Both the position numbers and the translations under genes were made by a program. From Gadus chalcogrammus (taxonomy: Eukaryota > Chordata > Actinopteri > Gadiformes > Gadidae): 64,000 bases of DNA. This document shows positions 1 to 11,755 of this stretch, piece after piece (within the stretch, counting starts at the first letter, position 1; every line of letters begins with the position of its first letter). The notes under the pieces are model-generated. The model had not been told where the DNA came from. It saw only the letters and a list, made by a program, of their open reading frames with translations, and ran no database searches. The stretch lies in contig NC_079423.1 of assembly GCF_026213295.1 (NCBI RefSeq), positions 21,426,597-21,490,596 on the forward strand, written 5' to 3'.

Positions 1-472
1 ATGTGTGGCACTCTTGCAATCGCCTCGAAACGTAGATGTCAAAGGACACCTTGTTTGCCCCGTTACGCACCGGGAAGATATCTTCATACTTCTAATGGAT
101 TGATTCATATTTTAAGGTTCTCGGAGTGAGACTTGAAGCGGCTGCAGCAGAAGTGTTGAGACGAAAGATGATATCAAGACATTTATAGAATATTCCCATT
201 CACATTATGATTCTTCGTCATAACATCCGACCAAACATCCTTTACAGTCACCGAGCGAGGATTATGAAAGTCCAGGCCCCCCCTTCCTGCACTCGGGGTC
301 CGACTGGGCCAAGTTTCGATGCGGGGGTCCCAGTTAGGCCTTAGAATAAGGTATTCAAATTTCAGGGCGGTAGGACGTTCCTATCTCAAAAACTGTTTTT
401 CCACCACATTCTGAACCATTAGGTCTTGCAGGTAACACTTCTGAGGGGCTTTGTCCAAATGAGAAACTTTTT
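1..472. other. No gene seen
   Basis: No open reading frame, splice-flanked exon or repeat boundary could be supported here. The stretch ends where the first copy of the dispersed repeat begins. Confidence 0.5.
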
Positions 473-998
473 TGAGGGGCGTGACCTCCAACAGTACAGT
501 AAATGTACATAAGACAGAGGTTAGTTTATAGTCCCCATTTTTTGTGGGATGGAGGTGTACATTTGTGGCTTAAGGTGTGTAGACACAGCTGGCCTGTGGC
601 CACGTTTTTGAAGTCTGGGGTCAAAAGGTCAAAAGGAGCCGGCACCACGCCGCTTATGAGATAACAAAAAGTTAATGTGTATTTCTCTCGTAACTTTTGT
701 CATTATTAAAGAGAAGCCTGATTCTCAGATATGCGTGTTGGATGGCTAGGGTGTAGGCCTGGGAAGAACTTCAGGCCAAAATCTTGCAAGCGAGCCGCTG
801 GGTGCAGGTGCAACGAGATGGAGCACTTGTTGAGTCATTTCCTGTAGGGCTGGAGCCATAGGTTCAAGTTCAAGTTCAAGTGTACTTTATTGTAAAAAAT
901 CTATGTAACAGGGTTAGCACAGAAGTTTGAAATTGCGTTTGACCGGTCTCCAATGTGCAGTTTAACCAAAAACATTTAAATAAGACATTGACAATACT

Positions 999-1000
<2 letters not shown>

Positions 1001-1080
<80 letters not shown>
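1001..1080. repeat. (CA)40 microsatellite
   Basis: Eighty bases of uninterrupted CA lie inside the 3' non-coding part of the LINE. Open frames read through it on both strands are artefacts. Confidence 0.98.
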
Positions 1081-1081
<1 letters not shown>

Positions 1082-1174
1082 CAGCAGAAGTACAATCAGT
1101 GGTCACAAGGTGCAGCAGTAAAGTAAAGTGCAACAGTAAAGTGCCAGTGGCATGGTGAAGTGACTATGGAATGT

Positions 1175-2271
1175 TCATGTGGTTTTCTTCAGTGTGTTGA
1201 TGAGTCTGATGGCTTGTGGAAAGAAGCTGTTACTCAGTCTGCTTGTGCGGGACCGCAGGTTGCGGTACCGCTTCCCTGATGGTAGAAGGGAGAACAGACT
1301 GTGTGCTGGATGAGTTGTGTCTTTGATGATGTTCATTGCCCGCTTGGAACAGTGTGAAGTGTACAGTTCCTGAATGGCTGGTAGGGGTGACCTGATGATC
1401 TTTTCTGCTGTCCTCACCACCCTCTGCAGTGCCTTCTTGTCTGCAGCTTGACAGCTGCCGTGCCAGACAGAGACGTTGCTGGTCAGGATGCTCTCAATAG
1501 CACCTCTGAAGAAGGTGGTGAGGGCAGAAGTGGGGAGGTCAGCTCTTCTCATCCTTCTCAGGAAGTGGAGTCGTGTCTGCGCCTTCTTGACCAGCGCGGT
1601 GGTGTTGGTAGTCCATGAGAGGTCATTCGTGATGTGCACTCCCAGGAACTTTGTGCTTTTCACAGACTCTACTGCACTGCCGTTGATGATGAGTGGGATG
1701 TGTGTTGGTTGTTTCTTCCTGAAGTCTACAGTAATTTCTTTTGTTTTGTTGACGTTGAGAAGCAGATTGTTCCTCTCACACCAGTTGATGAGTAGCTGTA
1801 CCTCCTCTCTGTATGCTGAGTCATCATTGTCTTTGATGAGGCCCACCACTGTTGTGTCATCTGCAAATTTGATGATGTGATTCGTTTCAAATTTGGCACA
1901 GCAGTCGTGGGTCATCAGCGTGAACAGCAGGGGGGATAGCACACATCCTTGCGGCACCCCCGTGTTTATGATGGTGGTCGCTGAGGAGTTGTTTCCGACT
2001 CTGACTGTCTGCAGTCTGTTTGTAAGAAAGTCCAGCAGCCAGTTGCACAGTGAAGTGCTGATGCCTTGTACTCAGCTTGTCCACCAGATGTTAGGGAATG
2101 ACGGTGTTGAACGCAGAGCTGAAGTCTATGAACAGCATCCGCGCGTGACTGTTTTTGTTCTCCAGATGAGCCAGGCAGAGGTGGAGTGCTGTTGCTATGG
2201 CGTCATCAGTGGAGCGCTTGGGGCGGTAGGCAAATTGGTATGGATCCAGAGTAGTGGGGAGGGTGGATGTT
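1175..2271 (-). pseudogene. LINE reverse transcriptase remnant
   Basis: Reading right to left, the translation begins with RT-type motifs [13 protein letters not shown] and [11 protein letters not shown] (about 2270-2105). It then meets an in-frame stop and a frameshift near 2060-2100, and continues as a 260-residue open frame (1957-1175) with [11 protein letters not shown] and the catalytic FADD. The C-terminal region has the conserved [16 protein letters not shown] type motif. It is broken and 5'-truncated, so not functional. Confidence 0.85.
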
Positions 2272-3462
2272 AGGTGGAAGCGTATGCGTCCTTTGAGACC
2301 CCCTTTGATATATGAGACCTCAAAGTACAGCTTACTTAAATGTCGTCGACCCAGTCACCTATTGCATCACTTCCTAGGGCTTCGGCCTCCTAATTGATCA
2401 TTGTAGTATAATAGAATGCCCTCTTTCATATATATGATACCTCCACCACTGGGACGTGGCAACAATTCTCCAAATCCATATGGGGAGGGGGGGGGGTGAT
2501 GCTTGTGGACAGTAGGGTTGTACACTAGACATAAATAGGAAGCAAACTCAGGAGAAGGAATGACCTCTCACAAATATATATTTAATAAATTGTTTCAAAT
2601 AACCCTGCCTCGTTAAATCATTGAGCTTGGTGTTTTGCTTTCAAAAATAGGTTATAGAAGAAGTCTAAACTGCAGAAAATAAAAACATCCAAGCTGCCTT
2701 TTAAGGATACCTTGGAATATCTGTCTATTTTTTAACCATCGGACCCTAGTTTACGACAAAAACAACACAATGGACGGCAGCTCCTTTGCCGCGTGGTTTT
2801 TAGAGCCATGTAAGGATTAGAGGGGCTGGTAGATAGCAACCACCATAGCAACCATGACGGTCAAGTGACTGGATGCAACCCCGTTGAAAAAAATAGAATA
2901 CCACCCTACACACTGAGGAGAATAATGATATTTAAATTATTATGACCATGAAGTCTTTATTTGCATGGGTTTACATTTTGTTCTGTGTAGCATGGAAAAA
3001 TCTGAGAAACACTCCCATTCAGAATGCATTGGTTTACATTTCGTTCTTTGGAGCACAGTTATTTTTATTTATTTATTTATTTTCAATTTTTGTGGAGGTG
3101 CTTCAAAGATGCTAATTTTTCTGCAATAATCCAAAATCCAATGGAAAAACCCGTTGGCTTTTTGTCAAGGGAAACCCAGGTCGACGCTCACTTCCGGGTT
3201 GGCGTACGTCATCCCTCCACCACTATATACTGTAAAAACACATGTTCAAGTTGAATGATAATGCATGAATCTATTCATACTATTCATGACAATTATTTTG
3301 GCCATGGTGGATCCAGATCTGCTCCGGAGCATTTCTGCACCTCGGGCAACAGCGCAGGGTTGCCAGGTCCTGCCTGCAAAAAACGTCCTGCCCACATACC
3401 GTTCAAAATCCACCCAAAATGTCCGAGAAGCAGCCCAAGTTGTTGTTTTAGCAGCGAAAGGC

Positions 3463-3463
<1 letters not shown>

Positions 3464-3539
<76 letters not shown>

Positions 3540-3566
3540 GCGTGCGTGCGTGTGTGTGTGTGTGTA
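3464..3566. repeat. (GT)n microsatellite
   Basis: A long TG/GT run, interrupted near 3537-3550 by GTGCGTGCGTG, then short GT again. Confidence 0.97.
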
Positions 3567-3699
3567 TAGCACGCTATTTTATGTTGAAATGCGACGTAAT
3601 CCAGTGTTCACAAAAACGTACACTGTCAATGTATGCTTTTGGCGACTGGGTTGGCTCTCAGATAAACGGGTTTCTAACAAGATGATATTTTAGCGTCAC

Positions 3700-3893
3700 A
3701 GGGTTTGGGAGGAAGGGGCGGGCCTTCTGAGAGGGGGTTCCGGGCATAGTTCCGGGGGTTTCCTTCCGGGCGGGAGTTTTGGTTGTTGTAGTTTTCCGGT
3801 GGAGCTGTGCCTGCCTGTCCGATTGTGGAATCCAATAAACCTGCTATCAAGCTTACTTCGCTCAATACCTCGCCTGTGGTTATTACAATATCA
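3700..3893 (+). repeat. Possible LTR fragment (R/U5-like)
   Basis: GC-rich sequence is followed by AATAAA at 3834-3839 and a short region ending in TTATTACA, an arrangement reminiscent of the R-U5 part of a retrotransposon LTR. No internal coding sequence, primer-binding site or target duplication was found. An ordinary polyadenylation-like sequence is the alternative. Confidence 0.25.
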
Positions 3894-4040
3894 TTAAAAG
3901 TTACATAAAGTAACGGTTTAATAACACAAACGCAGGAAACACGTGAGCTGCTAGTTTAGCGAAAGCAGCATCCCTAGCAACCTGACGTCGTTGAAACATG
4001 CGAGCGAGACGATTCAATCTTCCTGATAACTATAAAACTA

Positions 4041-4294
4041 AAGATCAGACACAATCACTGACTGAAGATTATGCAAGGAAAATGTACATTTCTCGCTTGA
4101 AATGTCATTAGAAACACGTTTAATGGTGAATCGATCCTAAAATATTGCATTTCCCATTCAGATAATAAAGATCATACACATTCACTGACTGAAGATTATG
4201 CAAGGAAAATGTACATTTCTCGCTAGAAATGTCATTAGAAACACGTTTAATGGTGTATCTGTCCTAAAATATTGCATTTCCCATTCAGATAATA
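4041..4294. repeat. 127-bp tandem duplication
   Basis: Two adjacent copies (4041-4167 and 4168-4294) differ at only a few positions. Each contains ACTGAAGATTATGCAAGG and ends in the same ATTGCATTTCCCATTCAGA block. Confidence 0.9.
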
Positions 4295-4459
4295 ACGATT
4301 AATATGGCTACGCGCGTCCTGAGCAACCACGAGCGTCCACGAGCGGCCCCGAGACTTCAGAATGTCGTTATTTGCATGACCGCTAGAGGCGCTACATTTT
4401 GATACGCTCCAGTGGGTCGTAATTTGGGGCGGTACATACGACCTATGCGGTCGTATTTT

Positions 4460-4700
4460 CTATGAGGACAGGCTGCTGGTGTCACACCATCAGGCCCTGC
4501 TGCTTTATTGATTTTCTGATGCCGTAGCAGTCTACGGACATCATGCTCTGGGATGGAAAAGGTAGAGTGCCCATCCAACAGAGAATGTGGGAGAGAACTA
4601 GTCTGGGCACCATTGTTCTCAAAACGGCAGAAAAAGTCATTAAGTCGCTCTGGCAGGGAGGAGTCACAGTCAAGAACGTGATGTTTTGTCTTGTAGTCAG
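4460..4700 (-). pseudogene. LINE fragment, endonuclease-RT linker
   Basis: The minus-strand translation contains LPERLNDFFCRFE and then KAAGPDGVTPA, the conserved linker just before the reverse transcriptase in CR1/L2/Rex1-type LINEs. Only about 80 residues are recognisable before similarity stops at both ends. It may belong to the same family as the LINE in copy A, but it is a separate fragment and not functional. Confidence 0.75.
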
Positions 4701-4835
4701 CGACCAAATGACAGTCCATTTGGGAAAACTTTTTTTCTCTAAGGGCTAGAACTCCAAATCTCGGATATGTCGTTCTCGGGGCCCCGGGAAATGTGTGTAA
4801 ACATTTTAGCATCCCTAGCTATCTCGAAAACGTCG

Positions 4836-6380
4836 GAAAAGGGGCGTGACCTCCAACAGTACAGTAAATGTACATAAGACAGAGGTTAGTTTCTAGTCCC
4901 CATTTTTTGTGGGATGGAGGTGTACATTTGTGGCTTAAGGTGTGTAGACACAGCTGGCCTGTGGCCACGTTTTTGAAGTCTGGGGTCAAAAGGTCAAAAG
5001 GAGCCGGCACCACGCCGCTTATGAGATAACAAAAAGTTCATGTGCATTTCTCTCATAACTTTTTGTCATCATTAAAGAGAGGCCTAATTCTCAGATATGC
5101 ATGTTGGATGGCTAGGGTGTAGGTCTGGGAAGAACTTCAGGCCAAAATCTTGCAAGCGAGCCGCTGGGTGAGGTGCAACGAGATGGAGCACTTGCTGAGT
5201 CATTTCCTGTAGGGCTGGAGCCACAGGTTGAAGCGTATGCATCCTTTGAGACCCCCTTTGATATATAAGAGACCCAAAGGTACAGCTTACTTAAAGGTTC
5301 TCGACTCAGTCACCTATTGCATCACTTCCTTTAGGGCTTCGGCCTCCTAATTGATCATTGTAGTATAATTGAATGCCCTCTTTCATATATATGATACCTC
5401 CACCACTGGGACGTGGCAACAATTCTCCAAATCCATATGGCGAGGGGGGGGGGGGGGGGGTGCTTGTGGACAATAGGGGTGTACACTAGCAGGGACGCAG
5501 GAAGTGGGGTGCTCCGGGTGCTGCCGCACCCCCTCTAGTGGACAACAGACGCAACTACAACACTGGAACTCAGGCAATGCCGCAGGTTTTTTTTTTTTTT
5601 GTCTCATCCGATTACATACAGCACCCCCCACTTCATATGACTTCCTGCGTCCCTGTACACTAGACATAAATAGGAAGAAAACTCAGGAGAAGGAATGACC
5701 TCTCACAAATATTTATTTAATAAATTGTTTCAAATAACCCTGCCTCGTTAAATCAATGAGCTTGGTGTTTTGCTTTCAAAAATAGGTTACACAAGAAGTC
5801 TAAACTGCAGAAAATATGCCTTTTAAGGATACCTTGGAATATCTGTCTATTTTTTAACCATCGGACCCTAGTTTACGACAAAAACAAGACAATTGACGGC
5901 AGCTCCTTTGCCGCGTGGTTTTTAGAGCCATGTAAGGATTAGAGGGGGGCGGTCGATAGCAACAACCATAGCAACCATGACGGTCAAGTGACTGGATGCA
6001 GCCCCGTTGAAAAAAATAGAATACCACCCTACACACTCAGGAGATTAATGATATTTAAATTATTATGTCCATGAAGTCTTTATTTGCATGGGTTTACATT
6101 TCGTTCTGTGTAGCATGGAAAAATCGGAGAAACACTCCCATTCAGAATGCATTGCTTTACATTTCGTTCTTTGGAGCACGGTTATTTTTATTTATTTATT
6201 TATTTTCAGTTTTTGAGGAGGTGCTTCAATGATGCAGATGTTTCTGCAATAATCCAAAATCCAATGGAAAAACCCGTTGGCTTTTTGTTGAGGGAATCCA
6301 GGGCGACGCTCATTTCTGGGTTGGCCAACATACGTCATCCCTCCACCACTCTACTGTAAAAACACATGTTCAAGTTTAAT
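4836..6380. repeat. Dispersed repeat copy B
   Basis: Second copy of the element at 473-3255, in the same orientation and without the LINE. It contains a 166-bp MITE (5490-5655) that copy A lacks, and poly-G near 5443-5460 is a shared low-complexity block. Start and end points match copy A. Confidence 0.8.
5490..5655. mobile_element. 166-bp hAT-like MITE
   Basis: The terminal inverted repeats are perfect over 16 bp (CAGGGACGCAGGAAGT and its complement). They are flanked by identical 8-bp duplications TACACTAG (5482-5489 and 5656-5663). The paralogous site at 2521-2528 has a single TACACTAG, which proves insertion. The right arm has an extra CATATGAAGT after the TIR before similarity to the left arm resumes, so the left arm probably lost 10 bp between GAAGT repeats. 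It encodes no protein. Confidence 0.95.
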
Positions 6381-7187
6381 GACAATAATAATAATAATTC
6401 TGCCATAGTTTTTATTTAAGGGGGGGGGGGGGCATACAAGTCTTTTGGCCATTCGTAGTGTTGATCAGCAGAGAAATAATTTGTCCGCAAAGACGGTGAC
6501 TTCGCTTAGCAACGGAAGACGCTGGGGTAGACAAGTCACCGGACTACTACCCATGCAAGTGAACGGAGTGTTCCACGGCATTGAGAAGACTCGTGTAATA
6601 AAGGCCTATAATATTTCTGTTTATGGCATAGATTTCTCCTCAGATTAGGCCAATAAACCAATGATAAAATAAAAATAAAAACGCTCGATCAAAGGCCCGG
6701 CCCGAGTATAGTGGTGGGAAATATCGGCCCGACCCGGCCCGCTTCGGGCTCGGGCTCGGGCAGAGAATCTAAACACTGACTGGAACTACTTAGCAGGTGT
6801 CTGTAGGCCTATATCAGGAGTTAATGCACGCCCTGCAGCCAATCAGAATACGAGTATTCCCCCAGACCGTGGTCTAAACAATATTAATCACGAGTTATAA
6901 TCAACCCCTACATATCAATATTAATGATAACCCATTAAATACGGTCTAATTTCTAGATGTCATGGCAACGTCCGCTCGCGACACTGGACTTGCGAGGCAT
7001 CGACGCAGACTTTCATTCACATTGCCAAAAACAAGAGAATAGATGGCTAGATAAAATAAACATACAATTCTAAAAAGAACAGATGAAGCAACTACCCTTT
7101 TTTCCTTCGCGGTTTGCCTACAGAGCAGCGCACCTGCATTTAATATATCCGTGTATTGTCACAATTTCTCAGAATCAAAGGTGAAAG
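6381..7187. other. No gene seen
   Basis: Contains a G run at 6421-6432 and a GC-rich GGCCCG/CGGGCT-repeat stretch at about 6690-6760 that resembles the end of an unclassified DNA transposon. No exon can be supported. Confidence 0.4.
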
Positions 7188-7298
7188 TAGAAACGGGTGG
7201 CCAAAAGCTGTCATATTGTTAGTTATCACAGACAATTTTAAGGAGAAACGGGTGGCCAAAAGCTGTTATTTGTTAGTTATCACAGACAATTTTCAACA
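7188..7298. repeat. 55-bp tandem duplication
   Basis: The block starting GAAACGGGTGGCC is repeated with a period of about 55 bp (7190 and 7245). The second copy has a short deletion. Confidence 0.85.
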
Positions 7299-7632
7299 AT
7301 GAATGATCTGTATGGAGCTCCTTAAGGGACCTTAGGGAGAACACTCCCGGACAGAACCTTAGTTTGGAAGTCGTGTTTAGTGAAACGACAAATCCTTCCA
7401 ATTGAAATACAAAATTTAGAAAATACGTGTCCCTGATCACGTTTCAATAGATTAAATAACGTGACAGTGTCACGTATTTTCGTGAGACCAGGTTCGAGCG
7501 TGTGCATGGGTTGAATTGTGTGTGTCTCACGCCGAATGCATGAGACTTGAGAGCCCTGTACTTACGTGACACAAACCAGCACCGCAAACCTTCTCTCCCG
7601 CTTGAGATGACGTCTTTCTTTATAGGTTCATG

Positions 7633-9306
7633 CAGTGGCGGACTCAGACTGTTTGAAGGGCAGGGGCGAAGAAATAAAAAGGGCACATTCTGGACAACAT
7701 GGGGCCCCACCAGCGGACACAGTGGCTTTTCTAACTTGATGGTGTTTTGTTCCCCCAACGGAGCCTTAAAGGCAGCGCTGCCTGGAAGGTCCTACCCCCT
7801 AACCTTAGCAAGCACTGCCTTGAAGGTCCCATTCGGTGCACTTGTTTCATCTCCATGTAGCACTTAAAAGAATAGTTGGGCTCATCATTTAAACGGGGGG
7901 TCTGGGGGTCCTCCCCCATAAAAAAATTGCTTCAAAGACACTGTTTCCCCTTATTCTAGCGACTTTATAAACACCAAAATGAGTTGTTCACGTCATTGTG
8001 AACTTTCACATTTTTGCCAAAGAAAGGAGGATGCCTTACTGCTTTCATCTTTACTAACATTTAAGTAAAAATTAGACTGGAGAAAATTCAATGTGCCGCT
8101 ACCATACAATCTTTGACCGCGGACAGCCAGCTACGGAAACATTTAAGGAAGTTTTCCTTCATGTTGAGCTGATAGCTGACCGTTATCGTCTCTCTTGCAT
8201 GAAATGACCTACACTTAAATGATCTTGAACGCTCAAAAAATGTATATACATTTTAAACGGATTATACAAACTGAAAATATTAAGTTTTTCTAACTTGGCA
8301 TCTAATTGCGCTTTTCCACTATGGGTACTGACATACTCTTAATCGCTTTTTGCTTCGTTATCAAGTGGAGATTTAAGTACCACTCGATGTAGCTGTTTGT
8401 CATGGCGACGCCACATGAAAGCAACGCCTCGCATTCCCCGTTCGTCAGCTACCAAAGAGAGGAACGTCTGCACCTCAATAGCTAACCACAACATGTTTTT
8501 TTCGGTTTGCCATATTCTTGCTCCAGAGGGCACATCATCATCATCAGGGGCAACCTAGGGCACTCATTAATTTTCGTTCACGTGTAAAGGGCAGCCAATA
8601 AGGCACTTTCTCCACCATAGAGGGCACTTAAGCACACTTTTTCAACCATGGGGGCACCAGACGGGCAGAAGGGCACTAGAAGGGCACCAGACGGGCAGAA
8701 GAGCACTAGAAGGGCACTATAAGGACCAGACGAGCAGTAGGGCACCATCAGGGCACTAGAAGGGCACTAGAAGGGCACTGGAAGGGCACTGGAAGGGCAC
8801 TAGAAGGACCAGACGGGCAGAAGGGCACTATCAGGGTACTAGAAGGGCACTAGAAGGGCACTAGAAGGACCAGACGGGCAGAAGGGCACTATCAGGGTAC
8901 TAGAAGGGCACTGGAAGGGCACTAGAAGGACCAGACGGGCAGAAGGGCACTATCAGGGTACTAGAAGGGCACCAGATGGGCAGAAGGGCACTTGAAGGAC
9001 CAGACGGGCAGAAGGGGACTATCAGGGCACTAGAAGGGCACCAGACTGGCAGAAGGGCACTATCAGGGTACTAAAGGGGGCACTAAAAGGGCACAAGACG
9101 GGCAGAAGGGGACTATAAGGGCACTTATTAAGGCACGTCATTGAATTTTCTTGTTCTAGAGGGCATAATTTATTGTATGAAGGAGCACCCTAGCGGGCAC
9201 CTAATCATGTTTTGCACGTGAAAAGGGCAGCCAATAAGGCATTTTCTCTCGTTTTCGACACTCTTGAAGGGTGTCGAAAACTGCCCCCCCCCTGAGTCTG
9301 CCACTG
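7633..9306. mobile_element. Non-autonomous TIR element with internal minisatellite
   Basis: The left end CAGTGGCGGACTCAG matches the inverted right end CAGTGGCAGACTCAG at 14 of 15 positions. Subterminal GGGCAG sequence is shared by both arms. CAGTGG ends fit hAT-type elements, but I could not find a matching 8-bp duplication outside. The interior has no transposase. Its right half is a GGGCAC-rich minisatellite flanked by two direct copies of a block containing AAAGGGCAGCCAATAAGGCA (near 8585 and 9223). Confidence 0.7.
8630..9125. repeat. GGGCAC minisatellite
   Basis: The basic unit is about 12 bp (AGGGCACTAGAA type), mixed with CCAGACGGGCAGA units. Part of the array shows a higher-order period of 61 bp: the start of GGACCAGACGGGCAG recurs at 8806, 8867 and 8928. 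No frame stays open over the array. Confidence 0.9.
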
Positions 9307-10292
9307 GTAGCAATGCTATAATTACCTGCCTATTTGGTTTATTTAGGTAAAGCATTATGAAAAAAAATGTGCATGCGCAATAAAGTATACAACAAAATTT
9401 GCCGCGCGCGGACTGTCCAATTCCCTCTTGGGCTAAGCCCGGATATTTCATAAACCTAGAAACGCCCCTGCACTGGTGGTCCTTAGGTTGAGAGTTAGAA
9501 TCCTGACTAGAGCATTATGAACAAGCTGAACTTGACATTCTTTCATTGCCACTCATTTAAGAAACACAACTTTGAACAGCACCTGAAATTCATCAGGCAA
9601 TCAACATTCCGGCTCATAAGTTTCCAAGATTCGGACTGCAAAGACACAGTATGGCATTAAGGGGAACTTCTTCATTAACCATTTTTCCTTCATAATTAAC
9701 TCTGTCATGTTTATATTTCTTCCGGTTGTGTTCTTGACTGCAAATGTTTAATTTCACATAATGTTGTGTGCTTATCAATATACATTTTGACCATGTGAAT
9801 GAGGCTGCAGTTCAGGTTAACTGAAACATCTTTCTTTAAACATGACAATTGTTATATTTATATATCTTCCATTAGTGTGTTCTTGACTTTTAATTTTGCT
9901 CGGACCCCGTTAATCACCACTTGCGGATATATTTTGTATTTGAAATGCAACAGTGTTTTTGGGGAGACTACACTCAGAGCAGCTGGAACTGAACCTCAGC
10001 AAGAGGAAGAAGGAAAACGGGCTATGAAACAAAATTATTATATATTTTTTTGCTATCGCCCATGTTTGATTGTGTTGTGTTGGTTATTGAACTGTGTGCA
10101 GGACCGATCCGCGCTGTATGACCACTGTTACAATGAGCATAGGCTATTTATTTCAGGAAGCCTATTTATGCAACCGAAAAGATTTGAAAACCATGAAAGT
10201 TTGAAATCCCCCCCCAAAAAAGAAACTTTCCCAGCGCCCCCCTAGGATGTGCGAACGCCCTCGTTGAGAAACCATGTTCTAAGGAAGGGAGA
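9307..10292. other. No gene seen; TE-like end near 10.2 kb
   Basis: An open frame at 9799-10245 has no recognisable domain and low-complexity flanks. The sequence ending at about 10275 (GCGCCCCCCTAGGATG then GTTGAGAAACC) resembles a hAT-type terminus seen in inverted form elsewhere in fish, but no partner was located. Confidence 0.35.
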
Positions 10293-10467
10293 TGTTATTG
10301 TGTTATGCAAGCCGACTGCTCCCTCTGGTGGGCTTGGGTGTGTATGCACTTTGGTAGCCAACCCGCGTCAGTCCTGTTGTGCGCAAGCTCGGTAATAAAT
10401 GTTACTAACTACTACGAGAGGCACAGCCTGACTCCGTGTATTATTCTATGCTCCTTTACTTGCAACA
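10293..10467 (+). repeat. Possible short solo LTR
   Basis: Begins TGTTATTGTG, ends TTGCAACA (TG...CA termini), and has AATAAA at about 10393 followed by an R/U5-like tail. It is about 175 bp. No flanking duplication or internal retroelement sequence was seen. Confidence 0.3.
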
Positions 10468-10739
10468 AATAGCGGTAGGCGAGCTTCAAAAACTTGTTTT
10501 CTAGACTAGAACTCAAATACTATGTTTGCTTGTTGGGAAAACACCATAATATGTCTCCTTTAACAATCAGAGTAAGCCTGAAAAATAATAATAATAATAC
10601 AAAATAAAATACTTAAGAAATGACTCTGTAGATGTTTGGTCATACAAATTAATAATACAGTAATTAATTGTATTATAACTTATGAGCTTTTTCCTTTACG
10701 TTATTATCATAATATATTGAAGAGGCTCGGTCTGTCAAG

Positions 10740-10932
10740 AAGAACGCGCCGTAATTGGCTTATACGTGGCGTAAGGCCCGCCCACTCCACTTTCGGTGTA
10801 AACAAACACACACTGGGCATGCGTACGACACTGAATAATGGAGGACTATCTTTTTTACCCAGACTGATTTTTTATATTTACATGATACTAGCTTTAACTA
10901 GAAACCAATACTATTCATGCTCGTATATATAG
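10740..10932 (+). promoter_or_regulatory. kdm4a: Probable kdm4a promoter and 5' UTR exon
   Basis: The region has an inverted CCAAT box (ATTGG at 10754-10758), an inverted GC box (GGCCCGCCC near 10774-10783) and an NRF1-like GGGCATGCGTA (10815-10825). These are followed by a good splice donor, AG|GTAAGT, at 10932/10933. The arrangement fits a TATA-less housekeeping promoter with a non-coding first exon about 0.8 kb upstream of the start-codon exon. The transcription start is not determined by sequence alone. Confidence 0.45.
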
Positions 10933-11567
10933 GTAAGTCTCATTTTAGAACGGATATGTTCTTATGTATTGGCACTACTAGGGTAGATCTAAGTTTGCGA
11001 GTAATAAGTGTGGACGATATGCAACAAGGCATGTTTGCTGTAGCTTCCCAATGTTGGGTAGCTCAAGCCTCTCCGATTCCTGGCCGTTCTTACTGTTAGT
11101 TTTTGCTACAACAGTTGATCTAATACAAAGAGATCCTACTTCTATTTAGTTTAGTCACTGTTTAATGTAACTCTCGCCACATATTGGTGGTTTGCTACAC
11201 TGCGTTAGCCCCGGCAGGACATGTCAACCAGTACTAGCATGTTAGCTACCTAGCTCGCTTTATTTATCATAGTACAGTGTTGTCTCTGGAGCTTACTTTT
11301 AAAAGATTGCGTTCAGTCAACATAATGTACTCATCATTTTGCTGACAATGGTAACTACGTTATCATACGGCTAATGAATTTGCTGACGTGCAGTTAATAG
11401 ATCTTACTTGGTAGTCTGTTAAAAGTTAACTAATGAACCCCTTACTACCAACATAGGACTAGCCTTCGCTTGGTGTTGCCCTCTGTGTGGATCTTTTAAT
11501 GAATCCTGATCTTAAATTACCGTTAACTTCAAGGAATGTCTTGCATTTTTTCTCCTATTGCTTCATG

Positions 11568-11590
11568 GGGGGGGGGGGGGGGGGGGGGGT
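11568..11590. repeat. Poly-G tract
   Basis: A run of more than 20 G in the first intron of kdm4a, a potential G-quadruplex or assembly-sensitive site. Confidence 0.9.
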
Positions 11591-11755
11591 AATGAAACTG
11601 TCAGTAAACCCGATTCATCAATACCAAGTTACTGCCATGGACGTTTTTGACTATAATTCCGTATAATTGAATTACTTTCTCTCTTATTTTAATTATATAA
11701 ATATGTGTATATTTCTTAAAGAGTTTCCTCCTTGTGCATGCTAAAGTCACCCAAG

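Larger units (their letters stand above)
861..2271 (-). mobile_element. 5'-truncated CR1/L2/Rex1-type LINE
   Basis: The 3' end lies at the left and has a short tandem tail, (CTTGAA)n in element orientation, as in non-LTR elements of the CR1/L2/Rex1 group. Reverse transcriptase coding runs leftward from about 2271. The insertion splits dispersed repeat copy A. Imperfect 9-bp flanks AGGTTCAAG (860-868) and AGGTGGAAG (2272-2280) look like an old target duplication. The 5' part, including the endonuclease, is absent. The exact clade is not resolved. Confidence 0.8.
473..3255. repeat. Dispersed repeat copy A, split by a LINE
   Basis: Bases 473-859 and 2281-3255 are closely similar, in the same orientation and order, to 4836-6380. 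The similarity starts at a shared GGGGCGTGACCTCC and ends at a shared ACACATGTTCAAGTT. Copy A is interrupted at about 860-2271 by a LINE that copy B lacks. Copy A in turn lacks the 166-bp MITE of copy B: its uninterrupted TACACTAG at 2521-2528 is the empty site. No coding potential is conserved between the copies. It could be an unclassified DNA transposon or a local segmental duplication. Confidence 0.8.

Noticed and set aside
876..1158. Open frames of Cys-Val or His-Thr repeats on both strands
   Set aside because: Produced entirely by the (CA)40 microsatellite.
8600..9130. CRISPR-like array from regularly spaced repeats
   Set aside because: Units are contiguous and degenerate without unique spacers, in a eukaryotic genome.
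9799..10245. 148-codon frame upstream of kdm4a
   Set aside because: No domain, AT-rich start, and it runs into a C-rich TE-like end; no splice or promoter support.
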